Below are positions 22,583-34,700 of a stretch of DNA of 64,000 bases, piece by piece (the stretch's first letter is position 1; every line of letters starts with the position of its first letter). Where the stretch lies: positions 20,951,419-21,015,418 of the forward strand of contig OY987243.1 of NCBI GenBank assembly GCA_963920765.1, given 5' to 3'. The stretch comes from Ulota crispa (taxonomy: Eukaryota > Streptophyta > Bryopsida > Orthotrichales > Orthotrichaceae). The notes below the pieces were generated by a model, which had not been told where the DNA came from, searched no databases, and worked only from the letters and a program-made list of their open reading frames with translations. The position numbers and the translations under genes are program-made.

Positions 22583-22660
22583 AATCCATGTTTCATTTTT
22601 CTAGATGGACTCCAATTTGGCTTGCATGGCTGAGTACCATCCGGGCTCATGGATTGCGTT

Positions 22661-23659
22661 CTAGTAAGTGGAGGGTTCGTGGTTGTTGAATGTTGGACAA
22701 CAATTATCAAAGGTGTCGACAACGACAAAGAGGTCGTATCCTTCAAGGCGCACGTTTTGCACTTGCTGGCACAAGGATTGGCAAGGAGGTTCTAGGAGCA
22801 AGATTGGGCGGATGTTTGGTGGGGATATGGGCAAATTGGGTGCTAACAATTGAATGGTGGATTCAGAGTGGGTGTCTATGGGTGATGGTGGCTGGTAGGG
22901 GTTGGGATTTGGCGGTGGTGTCAAGGGGGGGGGCATAGTAGGGATGGGCTGAGATAATACGCCGTCATACAAGGGTTTGGTGGGTTCTACTTGTTTGGAA
23001 TCTAGGTTGGCTTCGTTGAATCTAGCGTTGCGGCTAATAATGATGGTTCTTGTCGCAGGATTGTAACAGCAATATGCCTTGCTGTTTTCATCATACCTGA
23101 TTAGGATTGTGGAGACAAATTTTGGGTCGAATTTCTTCCTTCTACAATTGAGAATGTGGCAATAGGCCATGCAACCTATGACTTGGAAGTGGCTGAGGTT
23201 AGGTTTGAAGCCCATAAAAGCTTCTTGCGGTGTGATAAGGTTGAGGGCTTTGGTAGAGGACCTATTTTGGATATAGTTTACTATTTTGGCAATTTCTTGT
23301 CACATGTGCCTTGGGATTTTTGATCTAGAGACTACTGTTCTTATTCCTTTGAGCAGAGTTCTATTCTTCCTCTTAGCAATGCTTTTTTGGTGTGGGGTGT
23401 ACCTTGCCGTGAGTTGCTTGTGAATACCTTGTGTCTTACAGTATTTGATGAACTTGTGGGACAAGTATTCTCCTCCTCGGTCCGTTTGAACTGCCTGGAT
23501 TTTGTGAGGATTTTCTGTAGGTTTTTGAAACTGTCTAAAGGCTTCCAGGGTTTGGGATTTTTCTTGTAGAAAGTATAGCCAGGTTTTGCAAGTGTAACCA
23601 TCAATAAATGTCAAGATGTACTTGCTGCCGGTTTGGGAAGGTGTGGGCATGGACCACAC
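22661..23659 (-). pseudogene. Copia integrase core and C-terminal region
   Basis: Starts after a frameshift near 23655 with TPSQTGSKYILTFIDGYT, followed by QTDRGGEYLSHKF (second catalytic Asp present) and AKRKNRT where the family has AERKNRT, so the catalytic Glu is replaced by Lys. A TGA near 23300 replaces a Trp codon. Downstream, FKPNLSHFQVIGCMAYCHI and a Pro-rich linker lead toward the reverse transcriptase. Confidence 0.88.
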
Positions 23660-25467
23660 AGGTTGCTATGGATGAGTTCCAGGGGCTGGGACGTGATAGT
23701 TGTCCTAGATTTAGGTATTTTCTCTCTAGGCATTTTTCCAAACATATAGGAATCATAGACGTGCTTGGTAAGAGGCAAGATGGGAATACCTGTGACTAAG
23801 GAGCGGTTTGTCATGTGATATAGTGATTGGAAGTTAATGTGCTTGAACCAAAGGTACACCTCTTGATCTGTTGGCTTGTTGTGCTTAGAGGCGTAGAAGG
23901 CAGTGACAGAGCTAGATGAGAAGTAGCCTGCAGATGGTGCGAGTCTTGGGTCTTGTGATTGTGTATGTAATTTGTATAGTTTATTGTGAGGATCACGTAC
24001 ACCATAGAAAAGAAGTTCATTGTGATTGTGGGCATCATATATGTGGCACTCTGTGGAGGTGAATATGATGGTATAGTCCATATCAAGGAATATACCAATT
24101 GAGAAAAGATTTGTTTTGACACCTAAAACATAGAGAATATTTGAGATTTCCTTTATTGCACCATTGTTGCGAATGGCATGTACAAACCCTTTGCTTGCAA
24201 CTTGCAAGAGGTGACCTCCAGCAGTTCTAATATTGGAGGTGGCCATTGGAATGACATTGCGTAGGAGATTGGCATTCCCGGTGACATGCGATGAGGCCCT
24301 CAAGTCTAAAAACCATGGTTCCTCAACATTGGTGGAGACAATGCAGGCGTTGACTGCTGCAATGGGCTCATCTTCATCGAAGGCCAAAATGCACTCGTTG
24401 ATGTGCTCCATTTCAATGCACACCTGGGTTGGTTTGGTGAAGTTGTCCTCGTCATTAGTGGCTTTGGTGATGTTCATAGCACGTGCGTGCTCCAACTTCA
24501 GTTTTGACAACTGAGCTTGGATGTGCGCAAGCTGATCTTCCAACATGGCTTGCTTGCAGTTGCGTGCAAGGCGGCCCCACTTGCCACACTTGTGACATTG
24601 AACCATGATCTTGGGAGCACTTGAGTCACGGTTGAATTGATTTGGCTGTTTTGGTGTGTAGGGAGCGCGGCTATTGTTGAAGCTCAAGTTGCGGCCGGCT
24701 TGGAATTGCTGTGCAGGCGGATACGGTGCGCGGCCAATGCGGCCAAAGCTTTGGCCGGTGCCTCTGTACCGAGAAGGGAAGCCGATGCAAGTGTAGTGGA
24801 CCTCCTCAATGTTATGAGAGCCAACTACAGTCTTAGTCTTAGTTTGCTCTTCTGAGAGCATCAGTCCTTCTAAGTTTGAGAAACTAATAGGACAATCTGG
24901 CTGTATTTGACGGAAGGTGGACCAGCTATTGGGGAGACTCAGAGGAGTTTTATTAACAAGCTCCACATTTGTCATCTCAACCCCTAATCCTGCTAACTGG
25001 GTGATGATTTGGTTGATATCTTGCAGATGATCAGCAACCTTCCTACCTTCTGCTAAGCAAAGGGAGTAGAATTGCTCTTTCAGGGCTAGACGCCAAGCAG
25101 AGCTATTGACATTACACAGAGACTCTAGTTTTGCCTAGATTAGGTGCGGATCTTTCAAGTAGATAATGCTCAGAAGGATATTATCGCGTACCATGGAGAT
25201 CAGACAACAAATAGTGCATTTCTTGGCGGCGTGATCATCGCCAGTGGGAGGTCCGCGTTGCTCGGATTTGGCAGAGTCGCTCGTGGTGGTGCCCAAGCTG
25301 GTCGTCGCGGACGAGGAGGTTGCACGGCGGGCAGGCGCCGGAGTTTGGACATACTGGAGGAGGTTTGCGACTTCAAGCAGCACCTCAACCTTGTAGCGCC
25401 AAATAGCATAGTTTGATGAGCCAACCAGCTTCATTGACTCCAGGATGTCTTTGTGCGTAAGGTCCAT
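23611..25467 (-). pseudogene. Copia gag-protease-integrase N-terminal ORF
   Basis: ATG at 25467 opens gag. One TAG at 25135-25137 interrupts an otherwise continuous frame to 23611. The zinc knuckle reads CHKCGKWGRLARNC, with Arg where the CCHC His should be. The protease motif reads WFLDLRASSHVTG where the family has DSGAS, so the Ser-Gly of the active site is lost. The integrase zinc-binding segment lacks its usual His and Cys residues, and HSNLCGP has Asn at the first catalytic Asp. Confidence 0.9.
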
Positions 25468-25629
25468 GATCAAAAGGGAAGAAGAGAAAGAAGAATGTAA
25501 GAAGGAGCTTGGGGGAGGAAAGCTGTGAGTTTTATCAACAACGTCCTAGAAACAAGAAATGACAATAAATTAGACTTTGCTATCTGGTAGAAGTCAATGG
25601 TGATTAACGAATTGAGGAACAGCTGTGCC

Positions 25630-25641
25630 GCTCTGATACCA
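25630..25641 (-). other. Primer-binding site (initiator tRNA-Met)
   Basis: On the minus strand TGGTATCAGAGC follows the 5' LTR immediately. This sequence is complementary to the 3' end of initiator tRNA-Met, the usual primer of plant copia elements. Confidence 0.92.
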
Positions 25642-25811
25642 TGTAGGAAACTAACTCCAACGAGTAATCTTCAGGCTGAAGTGTGTGATCTGAGATAAAC
25701 TACAGTGACCATAGGTGGCTATATATAGCTAATCATGATGACCTATCGGATGGATGAAGTCTGTCTAATGAGGATGAAACCCTAATATGGAGTGTGTTGT
25801 ATGTTCCAACA
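25642..25811 (-). repeat. 5' LTR of the copia element
   Basis: 170 bp, TG...CA, matching 20359-20528 with about 13 differences counted by eye. It would hold the promoter of the element (CTATATATAG motif). Confidence 0.9.
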
Positions 25812-27536
25812 TGCCCATTAAAACCCACCCACACACTGTTAGGTTCCTAAGAGATGGAAATTAAGATGTGACATAAACCACTCTTTAGAGTGTATGCTTG
25901 AAAAGGTCTTGCTGTGCAAGATCTTCTCTACAATTTGAAAGCCCCAAGGAATTTTTGATATTTTGGTTTTTCATTGGTTGAGACTTGAGTGACCTACTCA
26001 CCAGAAAATCAAATGGATGAAATAATCCAAGTGTGCATGTTTATCAATCTAGTCTATTCTTATCAATAACTTTCATCCAAATATCAACTAAACTAATATT
26101 AATTTTTTGAGCGGGATTTGAGAATTTCCCATTTCCTCAAATATTTGTTTTTAGTGTTAAGATAACCATTGTCAACATAAATAAAGAGTTGGCAAAGATT
26201 TACTAAAAAAAAAAGGTTAACTTGGTATGGGGTTGCAAATGAATGCACTTCTGTTTCTTAGATCATTTTTTAAAGGTTGCAATATTCTTTCTTTTGTTAC
26301 ACTCTAAAGGGTGAGAGGTTCAAGAATTGATTATATTATCATGCCATGCAGTTTAGAGTCTCATGTTAAGACCTATCCATTCTAAGGAAGGACAATCTTT
26401 GTATGTACTTTCAGAGTTGGAGGCAAAAAGTAGCAGTCTTCATTCAAATCCCTTCCACATAGTCAGTTATTCATCAAATCTAAAACTAATTATATATTTG
26501 AAAATTTTAAAAAAGGGAACAAAATGTATCAAAATTTGAAGAGTGAACACTTCCCAATCCATGCCTTTCATCTATGCTAAACACAATTTTGCACACACGT
26601 GTATCCATATTCATCAACTCCCACCAACACCTTCTGATTGTCAACAACTGTTTAGAACTTGAAATTATCTCAACTCAGGCAAGCCTCTTATAGATTGGTA
26701 ATAAATTGAGAACATATTGGTAGTAAATTGGTGGATGACTTGTACCGGTTTCAAGAGCATTTCAACCATGATTTGACAAAAAAAAATCAAATATTTTTTT
26801 ACCAGCACTTCTCGTTAGATTCCTTTCAAATTTTGTTTCTAATTTGTCCCCCTTTTTAGACTTTTTAAACATGTAATTAGTTTTAGATTTGGTAAAGAAT
26901 TGATTACATGAGTGGGGTGTGGGAGCAGTTTGAGTGTGGATTGCAACTTTTTGTCCCCAACTCTATGTGCCCATAGGATCCACAATCACTAAAAGAAAAA
27001 TGTTTCCTGTATAACTAATTCACACAACAATTGCAAAGATCCTAAACAACTGTGATTGAGTCATTGTATAGTTTTTTAAGACAATTATAGTCGTTGTGAA
27101 TTAGTCTTTTAGAACACATTTTTCTTTGAGTAAATGTATAACTTACTTTTCATTTTGTGGTTGTATAACCTCCGGTCTCCCTTGTCCTATTGACGATTGT
27201 CACAATTGTCAAACACATGGCAAGTAACAAAAATACACACATATAGAAAAGTACCACACTTAAAAAGTACATACAAAAGAAGGGATCATGGTACCCTTTG
27301 TCAAAGACCAATCCCACCGCAAAATCGAGTACCGTACTACAACATGTCAGAAAATACCAAAAAAGTCTGCAAGGAACGTGCCATTTTCCAGCTCCTCTCT
27401 CATTTATTTCTACTTTTTCTACTTTTTTTTTTACTATTTTCCTACTGTTTCCTACTTTTTGTTTGACTTACGCAAAATGCCTAAAGCTTGAGTTGTTCAG
27501 CAGTGCATGGGCAAGCTGGTTGAAAGTACAAAGGAA
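25812..27536. other. AT-rich intergenic sequence
   Basis: No gene or element boundary is recognised. Around 27410-27465 there is a long pyrimidine-rich run that generates spurious hydrophobic frames. Confidence 0.45.
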
Positions 27537-27538
27537 TA

Positions 27539-27946
27539 AGGTAGTACGCTCGAAAACCGTTTGCTCATTTTGAACCATCCAGTAGCTTGCTGTGAAATGG
27601 TGCACTAATGGTTTTTACATTGGCCTTTTATAGCTCATTGAATGTATGGGAGAATTTTTTTTTAATTGCAAGAGTCAATCATTCTCCTTGCTTCCTCAAA
27701 TCTCTTCACAACTTGCAAGTGAATGATTCTTGGAAGGTTTAAGGTTAATAATAGGTACCTATGACACATGCACTTTGAGAATTCATAAGTAACTCAAAAA
27801 TACTTCCAAAAATATGAAACAACTTGTGTTACATTCAACATCTATTTCTCTTTGTTTGAAAAATGAACTAAAAATCCTTCCATCCACGGAAGACCATGAA
27901 AAAGAGCGATGAGCCCTTAGATGGGCGGTTTTCAAGCGTACTACCT
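27539..27946. mobile_element. TA-family MITE (AGGTAGTACGC ends), 408 bp
   Basis: The left end AGGTAGTACGCTCGAAAACC and right end GGTTTTCAAGCGTACTACCT are inverted repeats flanked by TA (27537-27538 and 27947-27948). The interior is unlike the AGGTAGGAG subfamily. Confidence 0.75.
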
Positions 27947-27948
27947 TA

Positions 27949-30900
27949 GTGGTAGTCAAGTTTCCAGTAAGCATGCCAATGATGCACTGAAGGAAGATTA
28001 AAAGAAGGATCAATTGGGGGTGTTGATTTGTTAGAAAAAAGTTCAAAAATTCAGAAAAGGCATAAAAGCGTAAGAACAAAAATTAAAGCAAAAAAAAGGG
28101 CTCAAAATTACTCTTAGTCTAATTCTCACTTAGCTGCGCTTAATTGGTATAAAAGGGTAGGTGATGGGCATTGGAAAAAAATAGTGCGCAAAAATCAGTG
28201 TTGAGAAGTAATGTCTAAAGTATTCCAAATATTCCGATTTAGGGATCTATGGCATGTTGAACTAGGGTTATGGGCATATCCATATAACTGTGGTCATTTA
28301 ATGCATATGCACATATGAGATTTTTCACTATTTTGCAAAGTATATAATTCAAAGTTTTGTATTATGGTTTGGATGTATTTCTCAATTTTTTGTAAGCATT
28401 TCTCAACGTCTTACAAATGTAGCCCAATGTCTTGTAGATCGACAAGGGTTATGAGTTATTGCTTGTGGACTTTGCATAGTCTATATTGAGTTAAATGTTA
28501 CATATTTGTTTACAAGTACTAATTATGATATATTTAGGACTTGCCAAATGTATCTAAAAATAACAACACATACACATTGTGACCTTAAAAACTTGTCATA
28601 TTTTGTGATTTTTCAACTATGACTTTCTCCTAATACCAAAATATGCAAAAAAAACTCACAATAGTAATGTAATAGATCATTGGCAACGTTACCATGCATT
28701 TTTTTTACATTCCCATCAGTCGATTGAAAAACTACTCTAACAAACTACCATTGGTGAATAACAACTTCACTACATACAAAACAAGTGATTCATGTTTTTC
28801 AAAATATTGAGTTTACAACTTTGAAAGTTTCCTTGAAATCCTTGTGTTTTCCTTTGTAAAAAACATATATACTTTTTTGAAATTAGATTTAATAATAATT
28901 ACACCATCTAGTTTTTTTTTAAATGTTTTGGACATGCTTATTGTTTGCCAACGGTATAGTTGGTGCTAATGATAGTTAGTGGGTAGCAGCCTAAGAGTTT
29001 TTTCTTTTTTCTTTTTGTAATTTGAATAAAGCATAATGCAATCCTATGTAGAGTAGCAAAGCTATTTAAATCTATGGATATGGATGCCGCATGCAAAAAT
29101 ACAGATGAAAACTCAAATTCTCATAAAAAGATAATCCACATTCATCCAAAAAGAGCAATATCATTTCAAGATTGTGGAACAATTCAGCGATTTCACTAAA
29201 AGAGGAAGAATATATCACCAAATATTCTCTCAAAAAACTTGTATTGTCTTTGAGCAAAAAAAACTGCTAAACAAAGAAGCCTTGGCAAGTAGGAAAGCGT
29301 ATTTTTCCTAGATAATTTGTGGACTTGAAAATATGTAGTCGTAAAATGGATTACTTTTTTAGAGTTCACTAGCTGTTGGCGCTTGTTACGCATTCATCAT
29401 TACAATTTTATTAAGATTTCATGTGTTAGAATACAAAATAATTTTTTTAGCAAATCTTCATTTTTATCTATGTGATAATATCAAAGAGACTAGAGATGTG
29501 ATATTACAAAGGGTAAGATGTGATATTAAAAAAGGACTTGTGATTCTAGTAGTATGATTTAGCATTACAAATTTGAAAAATGACAATATCATGCAACCAT
29601 TAGAAGAAAAATGAGGCCACCAAATGGTTGTTCATCCTTTAATGTGGCTTAGTCACTACTTTGCTCAAAAAAATTATTAATATGCTTTACAAATGCTTTG
29701 AGCAAGCTTCAAAAGTGCTGTGAAAGTGCTTTTCCATCATTTTCTCACGTTTCCACACATAAAATGGCAAAAATTGGAGAGGTGGCACTAGTGGCAATCT
29801 CTTTAACAAACCTTAAAGTCACTACTTTGAGGAAAAAAATGAAGAAAATAACATTTGAAACCTAGTTGAGGGCAATAATTCTCCGTGGTAGTGCAAGAAG
29901 ACATGGTATATAAAATTAGCATGCTTTGAGAACTTTATATCAATGCAAAGTCCTCAACAAGGTGCATTTTCTTATATACATTGTAAACAATGTTTTAATA
30001 CCTTGAACCCCATGTAGATAGACAAAAAATGCAATTGCCTATTCAACCACCTGCAAGTAGGACCAACTGTTGGCCCTTGATCCTAACTTCTTGGAAATGG
30101 CTTGTATTCCAATTCCAAATCTTGCATTACTACGGAGACTTGTCGTAATAATTTTTAAAGTGCAATATTTCTATATTGTAGTGTTGAAAGCACGTGCACT
30201 GTCTTTTCTTATAAATCCACATTTTGACTCTTACTTTGTTTTACTTCTCTTCTCAAACTTCTTTCTTTTTGTTGTGTACCACTCCACCAGAAAATAGAAA
30301 ACACAACTTTGATGAATATCACGTCTATCTAGAAGCTTCTTCTTCTTTTTGAAGGCAATTGCACCTAATTGCAACCTTGTTGCGAAGCTAACCTCTTGTC
30401 ATTCTTGCTTATGAAGTACACATTTTAATCTTGTGTCTGCAATAGACTCTCCAAGAACCCTATTGGCTACTGTCACTTGAAACTTGGATCATAAATACAA
30501 GAGTTTCTGTGCAGCTAACCAAATAAAAAATTCCAAGTGCAACCCTGCAAAAATGTATCGCAATGCGGTTATTGTTGGTTCAGCAATTCCCAACGTGAAC
30601 AAGCTGCCTGCATTATACATCCAGCAAAAGCTGGAAAAAAGCTCACATGCATAGACGCAACAACAGAGTATCAATGAGGAAACAAATCGCAAAATCCGCC
30701 TGTAGAACCCAAGCTTTGCTCACAGGAGGGGAGAGAGAGAGGGAAAGGGAGAGTGGAGAGGGAAGGTGAGGGGTGTGTCCGTGATTAGGGTCAAACTGAC
30801 CGATCACGTAATTTGAGTGACAGTACGGGTAGTTGCATTTTTTTCAAGAATGAAATTTCTGTGGAGAATAAGAAGTTTAGGAGTGAAAATAGGAGCCAAT

Positions 30901-31452
30901 GGGAGCACTCTCCATGAAGAAGGTGCAACTCCCCTTGTGGTGAAGAATGGAGAATCGTTAAAGCGGAAGGAGCAACGCAATGGTGAAACTAGGAGGAGCA
31001 ACAGCTAACTACAAAATAGGAAAGCGGCGGCTAAACAGAGATATGCAAGGGAGAAAACAGACAAGGGTGAAAAGTTCACATGCAATGATTCCTTCACCCC
31101 AAAGAGAAAATTTTCTGAATCTTCAAAGAATGGAGTCTCCAAAAACTAAGGAGAGATTGCCACGACCCCATTCTCTGAAGATTGAGAATGGAGTGAAAAA
31201 GGTGGGACTACCCCTGCTATTTCAAAATTGGGTGAAAATTTAGACAGGGAGAGACTCAATTTTCTCCCAATATGCTTAAAACAAGCAACTACGTTACAAG
31301 AGGCTCAGGAGGCTACGTTATGTTATGAGAGGCTTTTGGGGTAGCGTCTCTCAGTGCAAAGCTTCTTCCCCTGCAGCCCAGAGCCAAAAAAATTGGAAGC
31401 CTTTTTCATATCATAGGAGTAGGAGAAGGCAAGGATTGACAGAGAGTCTTTG
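27949..31452. other. Intergenic; no gene recognised
   Basis: Mostly AT-rich unassigned DNA. A purine-rich GA tract lies at about 30728-30766, and 30800-31300 is purine-biased with only short frames. The final part is the 3' flank of the PPR gene. Confidence 0.45.
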
Positions 31453-31765
31453 TCATTGATTACCCATCCTCTCGAGCACCTCCATGGCTTTGTCCACCTC
31501 GCCATTTGCCTCGTACATGTTGATTAGGGTTGTGTAGATCACGCTGTCCAGTTTGCATCCAGCCGCCTCCATTCTGTCAATGTAGCTCACAGCCCGTTGC
31601 CACTCTCCACACGTCCAGCACGCCCAGAAAATGGCCGTGTAAGCGTACTTGTCAGGTGTGACTCCATACAGCGATTCCATGGACTCGAAAAAGAGCAATA
31701 CTTTCTCCAGTTCTCTCCCTTTGGCGTATGCACGAAGAAGTGCACAGCAAGCCTGGGCGTTTGGC
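31453..31765 (-). CDS. PPR gene exon 6 and stop
   Basis: The last exon follows acceptor CCGCAG, encodes LLRAYAKGRELEKV, AIFWACWTCGEWQRAV and LINMYEANGEVDKAMEVLE, and stops at TGA (31453-31455). Confidence 0.85.
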
Positions 31766-34700
31766 CTGCGGTGCCAAGAGATCTCGATTAGAGGAAGGAA
31801 AATCGTCACAGCAAAAGTCAACAAAATCCTAAGTCACTGCAATTATACCCATACGCTCTTTAAGATTAAACAGTAGTTAAAATATATGATCTCCATGACA
31901 AATTTAAACATGTTTAGATGAGATACGAGAAGAATCCTATACCCCAAAATATTCTAACAGACAAAAAAAAAGAGTTATTGCTTCCTCGATATGGACTAGG
32001 TAGTGTAAAGGGAGAGCCCTCAACAAAATCCTAAGTCGCCACGATTTTACCCATACGTTCTATATGATTAAACAATAGTTAAAATATGTAATCTCCATAA
32101 CAAATTCAAAACATGTTTAGATGGGAAACGAGAAGAATCCTATACCCCAAAATGTTGTTATAGAAAGAACATAAAAGGAGAGTTGTTGCCTCCTTAATAT
32201 GGACTAGGTAGTGTAAAGAGAGAGCCCTTGTCATGAGAAATAACATTCCAAACCACAGGAGTAGAACTAAGGGAGATTGTTTCCATAACGAGGATTTTCA
32301 TTTTCACGTTACAAGGCACAACCTCAACGGTTGGATCTTAGGTCTAAAGTGGACAAAACAACGTTACAGAAGGATAAGATTTTGCGATATTGCCATGCCT
32401 TCCAATGCTTGGTTGCCACCCCCTCCGACAGTAGGTTCCGTTGAGGTTATGGGTGCTAAACGTTTTCAGCGATTGCAGGTTGATCCCAAAAATTCCAGCA
32501 AAAATAAGTAAAAATAAAAGATCTGAAGGAGGTGGTGAAGATGAGTACCTGATGCCTCTTTGACACATCGATTTGAACACAGATTCTGCTTTCTGCCATA
32601 ATGCCACATCTCCGTACGCTTTGATGAGTGAGGAGTATGTGACAATGTTCGGTTGACACCCGCTCTGTTGCATCTGCCGAAACTTCTCCTCCGCAAGCTC
32701 CCACTGCCCGGCTTTTGCTAGAGCACTTATGGTGGTACTCCATGCCACCACATCAAGCTCTATGCCAAGCTCTGCCAGTTTTTCAACAGTGTAGACGACC
32801 TTCTTCCACTGCCGTCCCCTCTCATAAGCGCTGAGCAGTGAACACCAGGCGACCTGCTCAACACCAGAGCCACCGTTTACAAAATGTACACGACAAAAAA
32901 AGCATCACTACGTGTCCTGCTCTCCCATTTCTTTATCATTACCCTCACCCCGTCTGTCATAGACGCTAATCCCTTACTAAGAGTACATAGGAGAAAGAAC
33001 TAAACACAATAAAACTCGCAAAAAATGCACGTCAATTTTGAAAAGTTGTAAATTCTTATACAAACTACACTATCCGGTATCAATTACCATGCTAGGAAAT
33101 GTAACATTGAAGGTTGTACAGGTGAAATGGGATAGATCAAAAGAGTACATGGATGGATTGACTATTTGGTGAATTTAGGGTTAACAGTGAAGGAATTTCC
33201 ACAAACAGGTGATCACTACTAAAAAGGATTCAAAGTGGAAAACTTATGCTTCAATGACGAATCAGAGAAAATAAGAGAAATAGGTGATAAAACAGTGCGA
33301 AAAGAATGTGTAGAGACCTTGTTTGGCGGGCACCCGGAATCCAGCATGGCATGGAAAGTCTCTTCGGCCTTCTCCCAATCGCCTCTCTTCTGATAAGCTT
33401 TGAGAAGCCCACACCAAGATACGACGTTGGGAGAACAATTACTGGCCCTCATCTTCTCCAAAACTTCCAAAGCTATTTCAGCTTGTCCAGCATTGGCACA
33501 CGCACTGATAAGACTACTCCACGACATGACATCAGGCATGAGGCCCTTGTCTTGGATCCACACAAATGTCCTCAAAGCGTCCTCCCATTGAGCTGTTTTC
33601 TCATACGCGCACAAAAGGGCGTTGTAGCTGTCCAGCCTGAGCTCACAGCCTTGCTCCAGCATCACTTGAAAAAGACCGTAGGCTTCTCGAGGTTTCCGCG
33701 CTCGAGCACATGCCCACTGCATTTCCACGTACTCGTGTACTCCAATAGAGAACCCTCTTGCCTGCACAGCAACTTGTTTTCCAAAGTTAACATAAAACTC
33801 CTGACTGGCTTCAACCAACAAGTGCTTCTTCTTCATTTCAACATACTCCCTCTGTCCCTCTAAAAAGCTCCAAATTAGACACATTTCTTGCACCACTAAA
33901 AAGCTCCCTTTTGCTGATTTCAAATGCTGAGAAAGCGTTTGCCATGATCAATGATCTCATGGGTGCAAGTTAAGCAATTAGAGAGCATTCCTCTCCTAGC
34001 AGGCTTGGCTTTGCCCATATGAGGTACCATTGTTGCTACTAATCTTTAAATCATCACTAATGAGGAGCTGGCAGCATGCACAAATATGGTACTTTTTGCA
34101 TGGAATTTGGGTGCCCAAACGGCCACATCACAATTGGAGATTTTGCACACATTTGATAGATGGTATGTTGATTCTAGAATGCATGTTCACTAGGCAAAGA
34201 CTAAAAACACAGTTAGTCCTTTGCAAGGAATCTTTTTGGACATTTTAAGAGGAACAGAGGGAGTAGTATTTTAAACTCAGAGCTGCTTTGAGAGCCGAAA
34301 CATGACTTACTTGCATCTTATCGATAAAGCCTTGAGCAAGCTCCCATTGCCCTGCAGCAGTGGTTGCTGAAACCAATGCTGTAAAAGTTATCCTATCTGG
34401 TACTACGCTCAACTTCTCCATCTCCTCGAAAAGCGCCACTGCAGTGTCGGCTGCGGCACACTGCAAAAAGATCCATATCCTGAGTCGTGATTGTAGCCCA
34501 AAGATTCATGGTTTTATAACCTCCAATTCAATTGATCGCACTGTGAAAAACGATATTCATTGTCAAATGCAAGGTATTAGAAGGGCGTGTGCATTGAAAA
34601 GCAGGCAAGCTTCATACCCTGCCACATGCCACTAGAACTGCATTGAAGGAAAAAATGGGCCGCTCTATCCCTTTCTGCTCCATCCACCTGAACAGCTTTA

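Larger units (their letters stand above)
20359..25811 (-). mobile_element. Ty1/copia LTR retrotransposon, degenerate
   Basis: A full-length 5.45-kb element transcribed on the minus strand. The order gag, protease, integrase, reverse transcriptase, RNase H defines Ty1/copia (Pseudoviridae-like). It has 170-bp LTRs, a PBS complementary to initiator tRNA-Met and a G-rich polypurine tract. Flanks TGCCT (20354-20358) and TGCCC (25812-25816) look like a 5-bp target duplication with one change. Multiple stops and at least three frameshifts, plus lost catalytic residues, make it non-autonomous. The LTRs differ at about 13 sites by eye, nearly all transitions, so it is an old insertion with methylation-type decay. 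Confidence 0.92.
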
